Notes: generated by a model not told the origin, from the sequence alone. A stretch of 64,000 nucleotides of DNA from Arthrobacter sp. Marseille-P9274 (GCF_946892675.1 NZ_CAMPOV010000001.1:2020033-2084032), one strand, 5' to 3'. Positions 28,433 through 37,599 are shown, counted from the stretch's first letter. Program-made: numbers and translations.

Positions 28433-29130
28433 TTGGCTTCCTCCTGGGCTCCGGCGTAGATGCCCTCGGCTTCGTCCCGGACCACCCTGCCGTCCTTAAG
28501 CTCGATGACGCGCTTGCGCCAGTCGTTCACGATGACGTTGTCGTGGGTGGCCATGACGACCGTGGTTCCGTTCTGGTTGATCCGGTCCAGGACCTTCATG
28601 ATGCCCATGGAGGTGGCCGGGTCCAGGTTTCCGGTGGGCTCGTCCGCCAGCAGGATGCCCGGCTTGTTGACTACGGCGCGGGCAATGGCGACGCGCTGCT
28701 GCTCACCGCCGGAGAGTTCGTGCGGCATCCGGTGGTCCTTGCCGTCCAGGCCCACGGTCTTGAGGACCTCCGGCACGGTTTCCCGGATCACGGCCCGGCT
28801 CTTCCCGATGACCTGCATGGCGAACGCGACGTTCGCCGCGACCGTCTTGTTCGGCAGCAGCCGGAAGTCCTGGAAGACGACGCCGATCCCGCGGCGCAGC
28901 TTGGGCACGCGCCAGCTGGGGATGTTGGCGACGTTCTGGCCGGCCACGTAGACGGAGCCGCGGGTGGCCCGGTCCTCTTTCAGGACCAGCCGGATGAATG
29001 TGGATTTACCCGATCCCGAGGGACCGACCAGGAAGACGAAGTCCCCGCGGTCGACTTCCAGCGACACCCTGTCCAGAGCCGGACGGGAGTTCTGGTCGTA
29101 GACCTTGGTGACGTTGTCGAATCGGATCAT
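28429..29130 (-). CDS. ftsE: Cell-division ATP-binding protein FtsE
   Basis: A 233-aa cytoplasmic ATPase of the FtsEX complex at the division site. Walker [10 protein letters not shown] is at residues 36-44, the signature LSGGEQQRV at about 140-148, and Walker [13 protein letters not shown] is followed by MATHD. It is the first gene of the ftsE-ftsX-M23-smpB operon, with ATG at 29130. In many actinobacteria prfB lies immediately upstream; here about 9 kb intervenes. Confidence 0.96.
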   Translation of the reverse strand: MIRFDNVTKVYDQNSRPALDRVSLEVDRGDFVFLVGPSGSGKSTFIRLVLKEDRATRGSVYVAGQNVANIPSWRVPKLRRGIGVVFQDFRLLPNKTVAANVAFAMQVIGKSRAVIRETVPEVLKTVGLDGKDHRMPHELSGGEQQRVAIARAVVNKPGILLADEPTGNLDPATSMGIMKVLDRINQNGTTVVMATHDNVIVNDWRKRVIELKDGRVVRDEAEGIYAGAQEEAK

Positions 29131-29274
29131 GACTACTTCGTGCCCACTGTGTACCGAAGGATGGGCTTCTGCTCGGGGGAAGAACCATCGGCTTTTTGAC
29201 TATATGCGCGATTTCTTGGGATTTGCCTGCAGATCAGGGCCGGGCGTGTCGTTTAACCAAGCCACGCAGCAAGA

Positions 29275-29316
29275 CGTCTGGACCGGTTCCGGTAGCTCCC
29301 GGAACCGGCGCAGACG
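29275..29316 (-). terminator. Hairpin ending the LIV/CoA-ligase operon
   Basis: An 18-nt inverted repeat has a 6-bp outer stem (29275-29280 with 29311-29316), a 2x2 internal mismatch, and a perfect 10-bp inner stem CCGGTTCCGG (29283-29292 with 29299-29308) with a 6-nt loop. On the minus strand it is followed by TCTTGCTG. It lies 46 bp beyond the hydrolase stop and 145 bp upstream of ftsE, so it probably isolates ftsE from the upstream operon. Confidence 0.6.
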
Positions 29317-29362
29317 CACGAAACCGCCCCTCGGGCCGGCTACCACAAGGTCAGGATAGCCA

Positions 29363-30382
29363 TTAGCCGATGTCCAGGGAAGGAACGGAAGCCCCGGTGG
29401 GCATTGCAGGCGCCGCGGTCATCGGAGGCGCCGCAGGCGATGCAGCTGCCGGCGGCTCCCCAGGCAGCGCCGGCGGCTCAGGCAACGCTTTGAGCGCCGC
29501 CGAAACCGCTCCGGCCACCACCCCCGCTCCCGGGGCATCCATCACGATCGTGTAGTGGTTGACGTCCGGCACGTTCCGGACGGTGAGCCGGTCCAGTGCC
29601 TCTTCCCAGCGGCGCGCATGGGCCTCGGTGTAGAGGCCGGCCGGCTCATCCATCAGGCCGCGGGGCGCCCGCAGCAGCAGGGCCGGGACGGCCAGCGCTG
29701 CGAGGGCCGCCCTCAGGTCCGGGCCGCGGTTCAGGTCCGCCGTGTCGTCCCGCATCGCCTCAAAGCGGGTGGCCGGCCGGAGCCCGGGCTCCTCGCCGGC
29801 GAGGTCGTAATCGACGTACTCCTCCACCAGCGGATTCCAGTTCCGGGCGAACGCGGGATGCTGCTTCCAAAAGCTGCGGTAGGCTTCCCTGCTCGCGTAG
29901 CGTGTGCCGAGCCGTTCGGCCGCCGGCCCGAGCACCGCCTCAATGACCTCGTCGTCGCTCAGGCCGGCCGGAACCTGCAGCGGCAGGCCGCCGTCGATGA
30001 GGATCAGCGAGCGCACCAGCTGCGGGTACCGGTGAGCCAGCACCACGGAGACGAACGCACCCATGGAATGGCCGGCCACCACCGCCGACTCCACCTCGAA
30101 CGCGCGCAGGACGCCCGCCAGGTCCTCCGCGTGGGCGGCCATGCCGTACGGGCCGGGCAGGTCGTTGCTGCGGCCGCGGCCACGCAGGTCCGGCGCGATG
30201 ATCCGCACCTGCGGCAGCCGAGCGGCCACCAGTCCCCAGGTCTTGTGGGACGCGGTCACCCCGTGGACGGCCAGGAGCACGGGAGCGGCCGGATCTTCCG
30301 GGCCCCAGAGGCCGCAGCGCAGCACCCCGCCGCGCACGGGGACATCCGCGGTACGGTAACCGCCGGTACTGTGCTCACTCAT
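29363..30382 (-). CDS. Alpha/beta-fold hydrolase
   Basis: A 339-aa cytosolic hydrolase. The core has an oxyanion-hole HGVTASHKTW, nucleophile elbow GHSMG and a likely catalytic His in DVNHYTIV, with an acid before PRGLMDEPAG. A low-complexity Ala/Pro-rich tail occupies about 295-339. Substrate is unknown; thioesterase, esterase or C-C hydrolase activity are all possible. ATG 30382 overlaps the TetR stop by 8 bp and has GGAACGG upstream; the longer frame is rejected. It is the last gene of the overlapping LIV/CoA-ligase operon. Confidence 0.85.
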   Translation of the reverse strand: MSEHSTGGYRTADVPVRGGVLRCGLWGPEDPAAPVLLAVHGVTASHKTWGLVAARLPQVRIIAPDLRGRGRSNDLPGPYGMAAHAEDLAGVLRAFEVESAVVAGHSMGAFVSVVLAHRYPQLVRSLILIDGGLPLQVPAGLSDDEVIEAVLGPAAERLGTRYASREAYRSFWKQHPAFARNWNPLVEEYVDYDLAGEEPGLRPATRFEAMRDDTADLNRGPDLRAALAALAVPALLLRAPRGLMDEPAGLYTEAHARRWEEALDRLTVRNVPDVNHYTIVMDAPGAGVVAGAVSAALKALPEPPALPGEPPAAASPAAPPMTAAPAMPTGASVPSLDIG

Positions 30383-31025
30383 TCGCCGTTCCTTCCGTCC
30401 GCGGCCCGGGCTCCGGCGCCAGGGCACGCTCGATGAACTGCATCATTTCCTCGAAGACTTCCTCCGGCACGTCCGGGCGCGGCGCCTTCCCCGGCCCGGG
30501 GCTCTCCTCTTCCCACAGCACCCAGCGCATCCCGATCAGTTCGCCGATGCCCATCAGCGCCCACGCGGCCACCGTCGGGTCCATCGGCCGCACCTCACCC
30601 TCGGCCTGGGCCTGCTTGAGCCCCTCGATGTAGCCGTTGACGATCCGGGTGTAGTGCATCCGCAAGGCCCCGGGCGAGACGAATTCCGCCTGCCGGACGA
30701 TCCTGTACAGCGCCGGGTGTTCGGCGGTGAACCGGAAGAAGGCGCGGAAGCCGGCGCGTTCGGCCTGCAGGCGGTTCTCCGCCTCGCGGGCCGCCTCGGT
30801 CATGGCGTGGCGGACGCGTCGGTTGAGGTCCTCGACCACCTCGTCGAAAATCTCCTGCTTCCCGGAGAAATACAGGTAGAAGGTACCCAGTCCGACGTCG
30901 GCCTCTTCCGTGATCTTCACGATCGAGGCGTCGTGGTATCCCACCGAGGCGAAGACCGTTTCGGCGGCCTGCAGCAGCTTCGCCCGGGTGCGCGTGCCCC
31001 GGGCCGTCCTGGGTGCCGTGCTCAT
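30375..31025 (-). CDS. TetR/AcrR-family transcriptional regulator
   Basis: A 216-aa regulator. The N-terminal helix-turn-helix has TRAKLLQAAETVFASVGYHDASIVKITEEADVG and FYLYFSGKQEIFDEV (about 13-65). The C-terminal ligand-binding region resembles FadR/KstR-type TetR proteins that sense acyl-CoA or fatty-acid-like molecules. It is embedded in the operon between the CoA ligase and the hydrolase, overlapping the ligase by 4 bp and the hydrolase by 8 bp. It therefore probably autoregulates the whole set, with a CoA thioester as a plausible effector. Confidence 0.87.
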   Translation of the reverse strand: MSTAPRTARGTRTRAKLLQAAETVFASVGYHDASIVKITEEADVGLGTFYLYFSGKQEIFDEVVEDLNRRVRHAMTEAAREAENRLQAERAGFRAFFRFTAEHPALYRIVRQAEFVSPGALRMHYTRIVNGYIEGLKQAQAEGEVRPMDPTVAAWALMGIGELIGMRWVLWEEESPGPGKAPRPDVPEEVFEEMMQFIERALAPEPGPRTEGTANE

Positions 31026-32590
31026 GTGCGGACCTCCGATCCTTCCAGCGCCTGCCCTGCGGCCCGTTGCCGCAGCCGGCCGCGCGCCACCTTGTTCAGC
31101 GCGGTCCGCGGCAGCCGGGGGACGAATTCGATGCGGCCGGGCACCTTGAACCGCGCAAGGTGTTGCCCACAATGTTCCAGCAGTTCCTCTTCGTCGGTCA
31201 CCCTCCCCTGCCGGACCACGACGTAGGCAGCCCCGGTCTCGCCCCAGCGTTCGTGCGGCTCGCCGACGACGGCGGCCTCCGCGACGGCCGGGTGCTCCAG
31301 CAGCACGGCTTCGACCTGCGCCGGCGCCACGTTCTCGCCGCCGGAGATGTAGATGTCCTTGAGCCGGTCGACCACGCGGATGAAGCCGTCGCCATTGCGC
31401 TCGACGAGGTCTCCGGTGTGCAGCCAACCGCCCGCGAGCGCGGCTGCGGTGGCCTGCGGATCACGGAAGTATCCTGCGAAAACTCCCGGCCCGCGGACCC
31501 GGAGTTCTCCGGTGGCGGCACCCTCGAGCAGCCGCCCGGTGGCCGGATCCGCCACGGCCACGTCAACATGGGGATACGGCTTCCCGGCGTAGCCGAGCAT
31601 CGAGGCGGCGTCCTCGTTGGGCAGGCAGAGCACGTTCGGCGACGCCTCCGTCAGTCCGTAGCCCTGACTCAGCGCCACTCCCCTGCGGTGCCAGATCCGC
31701 AGCAGTGCCGCCGGCATGGAAGCGCCGCCGACGATCGCGTGGGACAGGCTGGACAAATCGGTGGCGGCGAAGTCCGGATGCTCGGCCAGCATCAGGTAGT
31801 GCGTCGGCACGCCCATCAGCGTGGTCACGCGCCGTTCCGTCATCAGCTGCAGGACCCGTCCGGCGTCGAAGGAACGCTCGAGCACGACCGTGGCCCCTGT
31901 CCACCAGGCCAGCAGCGGCTGGATGTTCCACCCGCCCACGTGGAACTGCGGCAGGACGGAGAGTACGACGTCGTTGCTGTTCAGTTCCGCGGTGCGCGAG
32001 AGCGAGAGGTTGGTCCAGAAGCAGTTGGCGTGCGTCAGCACGGCCGCCTTGCTGCGCCCCTCAGTACCGGAGGTGAACACCATCAGCAGGGCGTCGCCGT
32101 CATGCACTTCCCGCTGTTCCGGGGCCTCGGGACCGCGGCGGGTCGGCGGCGGGAGATACGCCTCCACTCCGGCCGGGCCCAGCGGCGCCGTCCGCGCCGC
32201 CTCGGGCAGCCGCGACAGGGCGGCGGCCGCCAGGGCCTCGAACTCGTGCTCTATCAGGACAAGCGCCGGGTCGGCGTGCTCCAGCTGGTCCGCCAGCTCC
32301 GGCGGCGAGAGCCGCCAGGACAGCGGGACGAGTACCAGCCCCGCCTTGGCGCAGGCGAAGAACAGCACCACGTGGTCCGCCGAGTTGCCCGTCACCGTGG
32401 CGATCCGATCGCCGATGCCGTAGCCGGCGGCCCGGAATGCGGCGGCCAGCGCCGCGGCCCGGCGGTCCAGGTCGCGGTAAGGCAGGGTCACGCCGCGGTC
32501 GTCGATGGCCACGCGTCCCGGCGTCGAGGAAGCCCGGTCCGACGTCCAGCGGCCCAGTGTGTGCAGCCCGCCCTCGGGCCGGGCCCTCAC
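31022..32590 (-). CDS. Acyl-CoA synthetase (AMP-forming, ANL family)
   Basis: A 522-aa ligase that activates a carboxylic acid to its CoA thioester through an acyl-AMP. Signature A3 is FTSGTEGRSKAAVLTH, A5 is GYGLTEASP, A7 is LHTGDLVERNGDGF, and the hinge is VVDRLKDIYISGGENVAP. The catalytic Lys is in RTALNKVARGRLR. The pattern fits medium-chain or aromatic acid ligases; the chain length cannot be set from sequence. Being fused by 4-bp overlaps to a LIV-type importer on one side and a TetR gene on the other, it probably activates the imported compound. Confidence 0.88.
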   Translation of the reverse strand: MRARPEGGLHTLGRWTSDRASSTPGRVAIDDRGVTLPYRDLDRRAAALAAAFRAAGYGIGDRIATVTGNSADHVVLFFACAKAGLVLVPLSWRLSPPELADQLEHADPALVLIEHEFEALAAAALSRLPEAARTAPLGPAGVEAYLPPPTRRGPEAPEQREVHDGDALLMVFTSGTEGRSKAAVLTHANCFWTNLSLSRTAELNSNDVVLSVLPQFHVGGWNIQPLLAWWTGATVVLERSFDAGRVLQLMTERRVTTLMGVPTHYLMLAEHPDFAATDLSSLSHAIVGGASMPAALLRIWHRRGVALSQGYGLTEASPNVLCLPNEDAASMLGYAGKPYPHVDVAVADPATGRLLEGAATGELRVRGPGVFAGYFRDPQATAAALAGGWLHTGDLVERNGDGFIRVVDRLKDIYISGGENVAPAQVEAVLLEHPAVAEAAVVGEPHERWGETGAAYVVVRQGRVTDEEELLEHCGQHLARFKVPGRIEFVPRLPRTALNKVARGRLRQRAAGQALEGSEVRT

Positions 32591-33807
32591 GCGGCATCCT
32601 CCAGCACTGCACGGGCCTTTTCCGCCTGGCTGGCCTTGGCCCGGCGGCCTCGGCCGATCCGGCCGGCGGCTCCGGTAAGGCCGCCCGGCAGGAAGAGCAC
32701 CACGAGGATGAACAGGGTGCCCAGGATGAACAGCGGTTCCGAGAGCGGGATCCGCAGGATGTCCGGCAGGCCCGCGATGGCATCTGAGTTCGCCAACGAG
32801 GTCAGTCGTTGGTCCAGCAGTGTGTAGAAGACGCCGCCCACGATGGCGCCCCAGCGGGAGCCGACGCCGCCGAGGACCACCATGACCAGGAGCGTGATGG
32901 TGAAGTCAGCCGAGACGCTGCGCGGGACCGCCCCGGACTGGAGCAGGAGGTAGACCATGCCCACGAGCGAGGCGAGCACACCTCCGACGACGAAGACCAG
33001 CAGTTTGATCAGATACGGCTGCAGCCCGATCACCCGCACCCGCAGTTCGTTCTCGCGCACGGCAGCGGCGACGTGGCCGGCACGGCTGTACTGCACCCAG
33101 GTGACGATGGCGAAGACGAGCACTAGCACCACCAGCGCCAGCCAGTAGAGGTTGCGGGTATTGACCACGCCGACGAGGAAGTCCGGCAGGCTGCCCGTGG
33201 CCAGCGCGAGTCCCTCCTCGCCGCCGCTCGCACCGCCCGGGTTGCGGCCGACGAGCACGGAGCCTGCTTCCGCGAACGCCAGCGTCACCATCGCGAAGGG
33301 AATCCCCGCCACGCGGAGGCTGACCGCGCCGACCACGTGGGCGAGCACGATCACCACGAGCAGGGTCAGGCCCATCGCCGGCAGCAGCGGGATGTCCAGG
33401 TTGTCCAGGATGATGGCCAGCCCGTAGACTCCGGCACCGAAGTACAGGGCATGGCCGAAGGAGAGCAGCCCTGCGACGCCGAGAAGCATGTGGTAGCTCA
33501 GCGCGGCCGCGGCCATCAGCATGCACATCGCCATCAGCTGCAGCGATCCCGGCGTGTACGTGGGGCCGGGCAGCACGCCCGGCAGCGACAGGTTCAGCAG
33601 CGGCAGCAGTCCCAGCAGGACCACCGCAGCCCCGCCGATCCCCCACTTCGCCAAGGCCTTCGCGCCGCCGCGCTTTCCTCCGCGGCCCGCCGCGGAGGTC
33701 CCGCCCCAACGGGAGGAGGCGCCGCCGTCGTTCGCGGACTCCGCCCGCACCGCGGCGTCTCCCGTTTCCGGAGTCGAGTGTTGGGTATCGGTCTCGCTCG
33801 TGGTCAT
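32587..33807 (-). CDS. LIV-type ABC transporter permease (LivM-like)
   Basis: A 406-aa inner-membrane permease of the branched-chain amino acid (HAAT) family with about eight to ten helices between residues 50 and 385, including GLLSFGHALYFGAGVYGLA and the GGVGSRWGAIVGGVFY loop that contacts the ATPases. The N-terminus carries an unusual hydrophilic extension of about 50 residues rich in Thr, Ser, Gly and Lys. It overlaps livH and the CoA-ligase gene by 4 bp each. Transport of leucine-type amino acids is not assured; carboxylates are also carried by such systems. Confidence 0.88.
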   Translation of the reverse strand: MTTSETDTQHSTPETGDAAVRAESANDGGASSRWGGTSAAGRGGKRGGAKALAKWGIGGAAVVLLGLLPLLNLSLPGVLPGPTYTPGSLQLMAMCMLMAAAALSYHMLLGVAGLLSFGHALYFGAGVYGLAIILDNLDIPLLPAMGLTLLVVIVLAHVVGAVSLRVAGIPFAMVTLAFAEAGSVLVGRNPGGASGGEEGLALATGSLPDFLVGVVNTRNLYWLALVVLVLVFAIVTWVQYSRAGHVAAAVRENELRVRVIGLQPYLIKLLVFVVGGVLASLVGMVYLLLQSGAVPRSVSADFTITLLVMVVLGGVGSRWGAIVGGVFYTLLDQRLTSLANSDAIAGLPDILRIPLSEPLFILGTLFILVVLFLPGGLTGAAGRIGRGRRAKASQAEKARAVLEDAA

Positions 33808-34679
33808 GATTTTCTCCCAAGGAGTCCGGAGGGACGGAAGAGCAGGACAAGGGCCAGGGCAATGACGACGACGAAATCGCCGGTGCCGAAGAGGTAGAAG
33901 TTCGCGAACTGCTGCAGCAGCGCCACGGCAACGGAGGCTACCGCGGCCCCGGTCAGCGACCCCAGCCCGCCGATCACCGTGACGATGAACGCGAAGATCA
34001 GCAGCGAGCCGCCGAGCAACGGCGAGACGTAGCCGAAGTAGTGCGACGCCAGGACGCCGCCCAGGCCGGCCGCCGCGCCGCCGATGGTGAAGACCAGGGT
34101 GAAGGCCTTGCGCACGTCGATGCCGAGGGCCGTCACCATGGACCGGTTCTCGACGCCGGCGCGGATGATCATGCCGTAGCGGGTGCGCTTGAGGAAGAGC
34201 ACCATGCCCAGCAGTACCAGGGCGGCGGCGATGATCGAGATGAAGCGGTCGTTCGGGATCTGCGCGCCGAGCAGGTTCGTGGTCTGGCTGAACCAGGCCG
34301 GGCCGTCGATGAAGACCGGGTCCGTGCCCCAGATGCCCTCGAACAGCGCCACGGTGGCCAACGACAGGCCGACGGTGATGAGGACCTGCTCGATGTGCCG
34401 CTCGTACAGCCGGCGGATGAGGACCAGTTCGGTGAATGCCGCGAAGAGCGCGCCCACCGCGGCGCCGATCAGGATGGAGAGCAGGAAGGAGAACCAGCTG
34501 TCGGCTCCGGTGCGGCGGGCGACCTCCCAGCCGGCGAAGGCGCCCAGCGTCAGGAAGGACCCGTGGGCGAAGTTCAGTACGCCCATCAGCCCGTAGATGA
34601 GGGACAGGCCGGAGGCGACGAGGAAGTACAGCGCGCCGAGGCCGAGCCCGGTCACGAGCAGAAGGATCACGGTGCTCAC
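33804..34679 (-). CDS. LIV-type ABC transporter permease (LivH-like)
   Basis: A 291-aa inner-membrane permease pairing with the LivM-like protein. Typical blocks are GLSLIYGLMGVLNFAHGSFLTLGAF near the N-terminus and VTVIGGLGSLTGAAVAS in the cytoplasmic loop that contacts the ATPase. About eight membrane segments are visible. It overlaps the ATPase gene upstream and livM downstream by 4 bp each, so stoichiometric synthesis is likely. Confidence 0.9.
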   Translation of the reverse strand: MSTVILLLVTGLGLGALYFLVASGLSLIYGLMGVLNFAHGSFLTLGAFAGWEVARRTGADSWFSFLLSILIGAAVGALFAAFTELVLIRRLYERHIEQVLITVGLSLATVALFEGIWGTDPVFIDGPAWFSQTTNLLGAQIPNDRFISIIAAALVLLGMVLFLKRTRYGMIIRAGVENRSMVTALGIDVRKAFTLVFTIGGAAAGLGGVLASHYFGYVSPLLGGSLLIFAFIVTVIGGLGSLTGAAVASVAVALLQQFANFYLFGTGDFVVVIALALVLLFRPSGLLGRKS

Positions 34680-35545
34680 AGGCCCGCTCCCTTCCGTGCC
34701 GGCTCGGCTACCGCCGGGGCGGCAACCGCTGCCGGTGTGGCCTCAGCGAAGGACGCCGAGCCCGCTGCCGGCGAGGTTGCCTCCGGGGCTGTCGCACTCG
34801 TGGCTGCCAACTCCGAGGGTTCCGGCTCCCCGTCCGCGTGGACGCCGAGCAGCCGCCGGGTGAGGTCCTCGTCGTCGAGGAAGTCGAGGGCGTTGCCGGT
34901 GTGGACCACGCGGCCGCCGGACAGGACGACCGCTTCGCCGGCCAGGCGGCGGACCACTTGCAGGTTCTGTTCCACCAGCAGGATCGGCACGGTGGCAGCC
35001 GCCTGTTCCAGCGCTTCCGCAACCTCCTGGACGATCTTGGGAGCCAGGCCCTTGGTCGGCTCGTCGATCAGCAGCACCTTGTTGTCGTTGAGCAGCGCAC
35101 GCGCCAGCGACACCATCTGCTGCTGCCCTCCGGACAGCGTGCCGGCCATCTGTCCGGCACGCTTGACCAGGTCCGGAAAGAGCCGCTCCACGAGTTCGCG
35201 CCGCGGGTGCGCGTCCCGTTCGGCCAGCCGCAGGTTCTCGGCCACCGTGAGCTTGCCGAAGACCTCGCGGTCCTCGGGCACGTAGCCCACGCCCCGGCGG
35301 ATGAGCTTCCACGTCGGGTCCTTGTCGATCCGCTGTCCGTCAAGCTCGACCCGGCCGGTGCGGTCGATCAGGCCGATCAGGGCTTTGATGGTGCTGGTCT
35401 TGCCCACTCCGTTGCGCCCCAGCAGGGCGGTGATGCCGCTGGCCGGAACGGTAAAGGAGACGTCCTCGACGACCTGCTGGCCGCCGATGCGCGCGTTCAG
35501 CCCGGCTACGTCGAGGATAGGTTTGGCTGTGGTGTGGCTGCTCAT
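34676..35545 (-). CDS. LIV-type ABC transporter ATP-binding protein (LivF-like)
   Basis: A 289-aa cytoplasmic ATPase with Walker A GRNGVGKTS, signature LSGGQQQM and Walker B VLLIDEPTKGL. The ATPase core ends at about residue 238. It is followed by a roughly 50-residue Ala/Pro/Ser-rich tail that ordinary LivF proteins lack, which may be an unstructured spacer. The start overlaps the livG stop by one base and the stop overlaps livH by 4 bp. Confidence 0.88.
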   Translation of the reverse strand: MSSHTTAKPILDVAGLNARIGGQQVVEDVSFTVPASGITALLGRNGVGKTSTIKALIGLIDRTGRVELDGQRIDKDPTWKLIRRGVGYVPEDREVFGKLTVAENLRLAERDAHPRRELVERLFPDLVKRAGQMAGTLSGGQQQMVSLARALLNDNKVLLIDEPTKGLAPKIVQEVAEALEQAAATVPILLVEQNLQVVRRLAGEAVVLSGGRVVHTGNALDFLDDEDLTRRLLGVHADGEPEPSELAATSATAPEATSPAAGSASFAEATPAAVAAPAVAEPARKGAGL

Positions 35546-36309
35546 TAGACGGGCTCCCCCAGGTAGGCGCTCTGGACGGTCGGATCGGCCATCACGGCCT
35601 CGGGTGTGTCGATGGCCAGGAGGCTGCCGTGGTGCATCACAGCTACCCGGTCCACGAGGCCCAACACCACGTCCATGTGATGCTCGACCATCATGACGGT
35701 GCAGCCCCGGTCCCGGTGCATCCGGCGGATGATGGCGCTCAGCGCCGGCACATCGCCGGAAGCGACGCCGGCCATCGGCTCGTCGAGCAGGATCAGCGCC
35801 GGATCCGCCGCGAGCAGCATTGCGATTTCGACCTTGCGCTTGTCACCGTGGGAGAGGTCTCCGGCGGGGGCCGAGCTCTTGGCGCTCAGGCCGACCTCCT
35901 CGATATTCTCCTTCGCCGCGTTGGTCGCCGCATCCGAAGCCCCGGGAAAGCGCAGGACCGAGAGGCTGCCGCCCAGCCGCGCCTGTGCGGCCAGCCTGAC
36001 ATTTTCCAGCACGCTAAGCCCCGGGAAGAGGCTCGAGGTCTGGAAGGTGCGGCCCAGGCCGGCTTTCGCCCGGCGATGGACGGGCATCTGGGTGACGTCC
36101 TGGCCGTTGATGGCGATTGTGCCCGCCGTGGGCCTCAGAACGCCGGAGATCAGGTTGAACAGGGTGGTCTTGCCGGCGCCGTTGGGGCCGATCACACCGA
36201 CCATTTCGCCGCGCGGTACCGAGAATCCGACGCCCTCAAGAATTCGGGCGCCGCCAATCTGCAGGCCGACGTTGTCGACGGCGAGCGCAGGCTGGGCGGG
36301 GTTGCTCAT
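35545..36309 (-). CDS. LIV-type ABC transporter ATP-binding protein (LivG-like)
   Basis: A 254-aa cytoplasmic ATPase. Walker A is GPNGAGKTT, the signature is LSHGDKRKVEIAM, as often in LivG where SGG is replaced by SHG, and Walker B is ALILLDEPMAGV, followed by MMVEHHMD. It follows the binding-protein gene after a 90-bp gap containing a strong hairpin, and its stop overlaps livF. It is probably expressed at a lower level than the binding protein because of that hairpin. Confidence 0.9.
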   Translation of the reverse strand: MSNPAQPALAVDNVGLQIGGARILEGVGFSVPRGEMVGVIGPNGAGKTTLFNLISGVLRPTAGTIAINGQDVTQMPVHRRAKAGLGRTFQTSSLFPGLSVLENVRLAAQARLGGSLSVLRFPGASDAATNAAKENIEEVGLSAKSSAPAGDLSHGDKRKVEIAMLLAADPALILLDEPMAGVASGDVPALSAIIRRMHRDRGCTVMMVEHHMDVVLGLVDRVAVMHHGSLLAIDTPEAVMADPTVQSAYLGEPV

Positions 36310-36340
36310 GGAAGTCCTTCGCTAGGTGCTGTCGTCATGG

Positions 36341-36377
36341 GCGGCGGACCGCGCCGTTCGAGGACGCGGTCCGCCGC
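36341..36377 (-). promoter_or_regulatory. Intercistronic hairpin between binding-protein gene and livG
   Basis: A perfect 13-bp stem, GCGGCGGACCGCG (36341-36353) with its complement (36365-36377), has an 11-nt loop and no following T run. It sits between the binding-protein stop (36400) and the livG start (36309). Such structures commonly stabilise the upstream mRNA end and lower downstream expression in ABC operons. Confidence 0.6.
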
Positions 36378-36399
36378 ACCGGGACGGATGGTGGCCGGT

Positions 36400-37599
36400 T
36401 TACTTGGTTTCCGGCGGCGCTACCTCGCCGGCCGGGACGACCTTGATCAGCTCCGGCACCCAGGCGCCGTCCTTTTCGACAAGCTTGGCCTGGTACATGT
36501 CCTGGACGAGCGCGTGGTCCGAGGCCCGTACCGTCGTCTCACCCTTGGGGCCTTCGAAGGTGAAGCCCTCAAGCGCGGTGACCATGGAGTCGACGTCGTT
36601 GCCGCCCTGCTCCACCGCACGGACGATCATCTGACCGGCGACGAAACCGTCCGGGGTAAACAGGTCCGGCTTAGCGCCGGCTGCCTCGACCGAGGAGACC
36701 ATCTCCTTTTCCACGTCATTGCCCGCCGCGCCCGGGAAGTAGTGGTTGAGGAAGCGGATCTTGTCCGAAGCCGCCCCGTATGCACCGAAGGTGGCGGCGT
36801 CACCGAGGCCGGTCACGATCGGCGCCGCTTCGAAGGCGCCCTGCTGGCTGAGCGCCTCCCACATGGAGCCGGAAGTGGCCCCGGCCCAGGCTGCAAAGAC
36901 CAGGTCAGGCTTGGCGTCGATCAACTGTCGGGCGAAGGGCGTGAATTCCGTGGCGTCCTCGGGAACCAGCACCTTCTCGACGGTGGCGCCCTGTGCACCG
37001 AGCACGGCTTCGACGGCGGCAAGGTTGCCTTGGCCGAAGGCGTTGTCCTGAGCGAAGACCAGGACCTTCTTGCCCTTGAGGTCGTCGACGAACGTGCCAG
37101 CCGTGGCGACGTCCTGCAGGCTCTGCCGGCCGGAGCGGAAGGTGTAGTCATTGATGCCCTGGATGGCATCGGTGGCCGCCGGGCCGGAGATGTACAGGAC
37201 CTTGTTCTGCTCGGCCTGCTCGGCGAGCTTGAGGGCGATGCCTGACACGACCGTACCGGCAAGGATCTTGTAGTCCTGGCCGATCAGGTCCTTGGCGACG
37301 GTCACCGCCTTGTCCGGATCGCCGCCGTCGTCATGGTACGTCAGGTTGAGCTTGGTGCCGTTGACTTCGCCGCTCCCGTCCGTGGCATAGTCGATGCCGG
37401 CCTGCAGGCCCTCGTAGTACGCCTCGCCGTAGGCCGCCAGAGGGCCTGTCTTGGAATAGACGATGCCGACATTGATGCTTTCGGGGCCGCCCGCCGCGCC
37501 GGCGGCGTCGCCTTCCCCGCTGGGGCTGGGCGCACAGGAAGTGACTGCCAAACCGGTGGCGAACGCCGCAGCCATAAGGAACTTCTTCGTAGCCTTCAC
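36400..37599 (-). CDS. LIV-type ABC transporter substrate-binding lipoprotein
   Basis: A 399-aa extracellular lipoprotein of the Peripla_BP_6 (HAAT) family. The signal peptide ends in a lipobox (VTSCAPS, Cys about 20), followed by a short Gly/Ala/Glu-rich linker and the two-lobed binding domain from INVGIVYSKTGPLAAYG onward. Relatives bind branched-chain amino acids, amides, urea or aromatic carboxylates; the linked CoA ligase suggests a carboxylate here. GTG 37599 is chosen: GAAAGG lies 6 nt upstream and the signal peptide starts at once, whereas the longer frame adds a non-hydrophobic leader. It is the first gene of the operon, with its own promoter. Confidence 0.87.
   Translation of the reverse strand: MKATKKFLMAAAFATGLAVTSCAPSPSGEGDAAGAAGGPESINVGIVYSKTGPLAAYGEAYYEGLQAGIDYATDGSGEVNGTKLNLTYHDDGGDPDKAVTVAKDLIGQDYKILAGTVVSGIALKLAEQAEQNKVLYISGPAATDAIQGINDYTFRSGRQSLQDVATAGTFVDDLKGKKVLVFAQDNAFGQGNLAAVEAVLGAQGATVEKVLVPEDATEFTPFARQLIDAKPDLVFAAWAGATSGSMWEALSQQGAFEAAPIVTGLGDAATFGAYGAASDKIRFLNHYFPGAAGNDVEKEMVSSVEAAGAKPDLFTPDGFVAGQMIVRAVEQGGNDVDSMVTALEGFTFEGPKGETTVRASDHALVQDMYQAKLVEKDGAWVPELIKVVPAGEVAPPETK

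Noticed and set aside
30375-31427. A longer TetR protein with an extra N-terminal domain
   Set aside because: The added codons overlap the CoA-ligase gene in another phase and look like shadow sequence; ATG 31025 begins the normal TetR fold.
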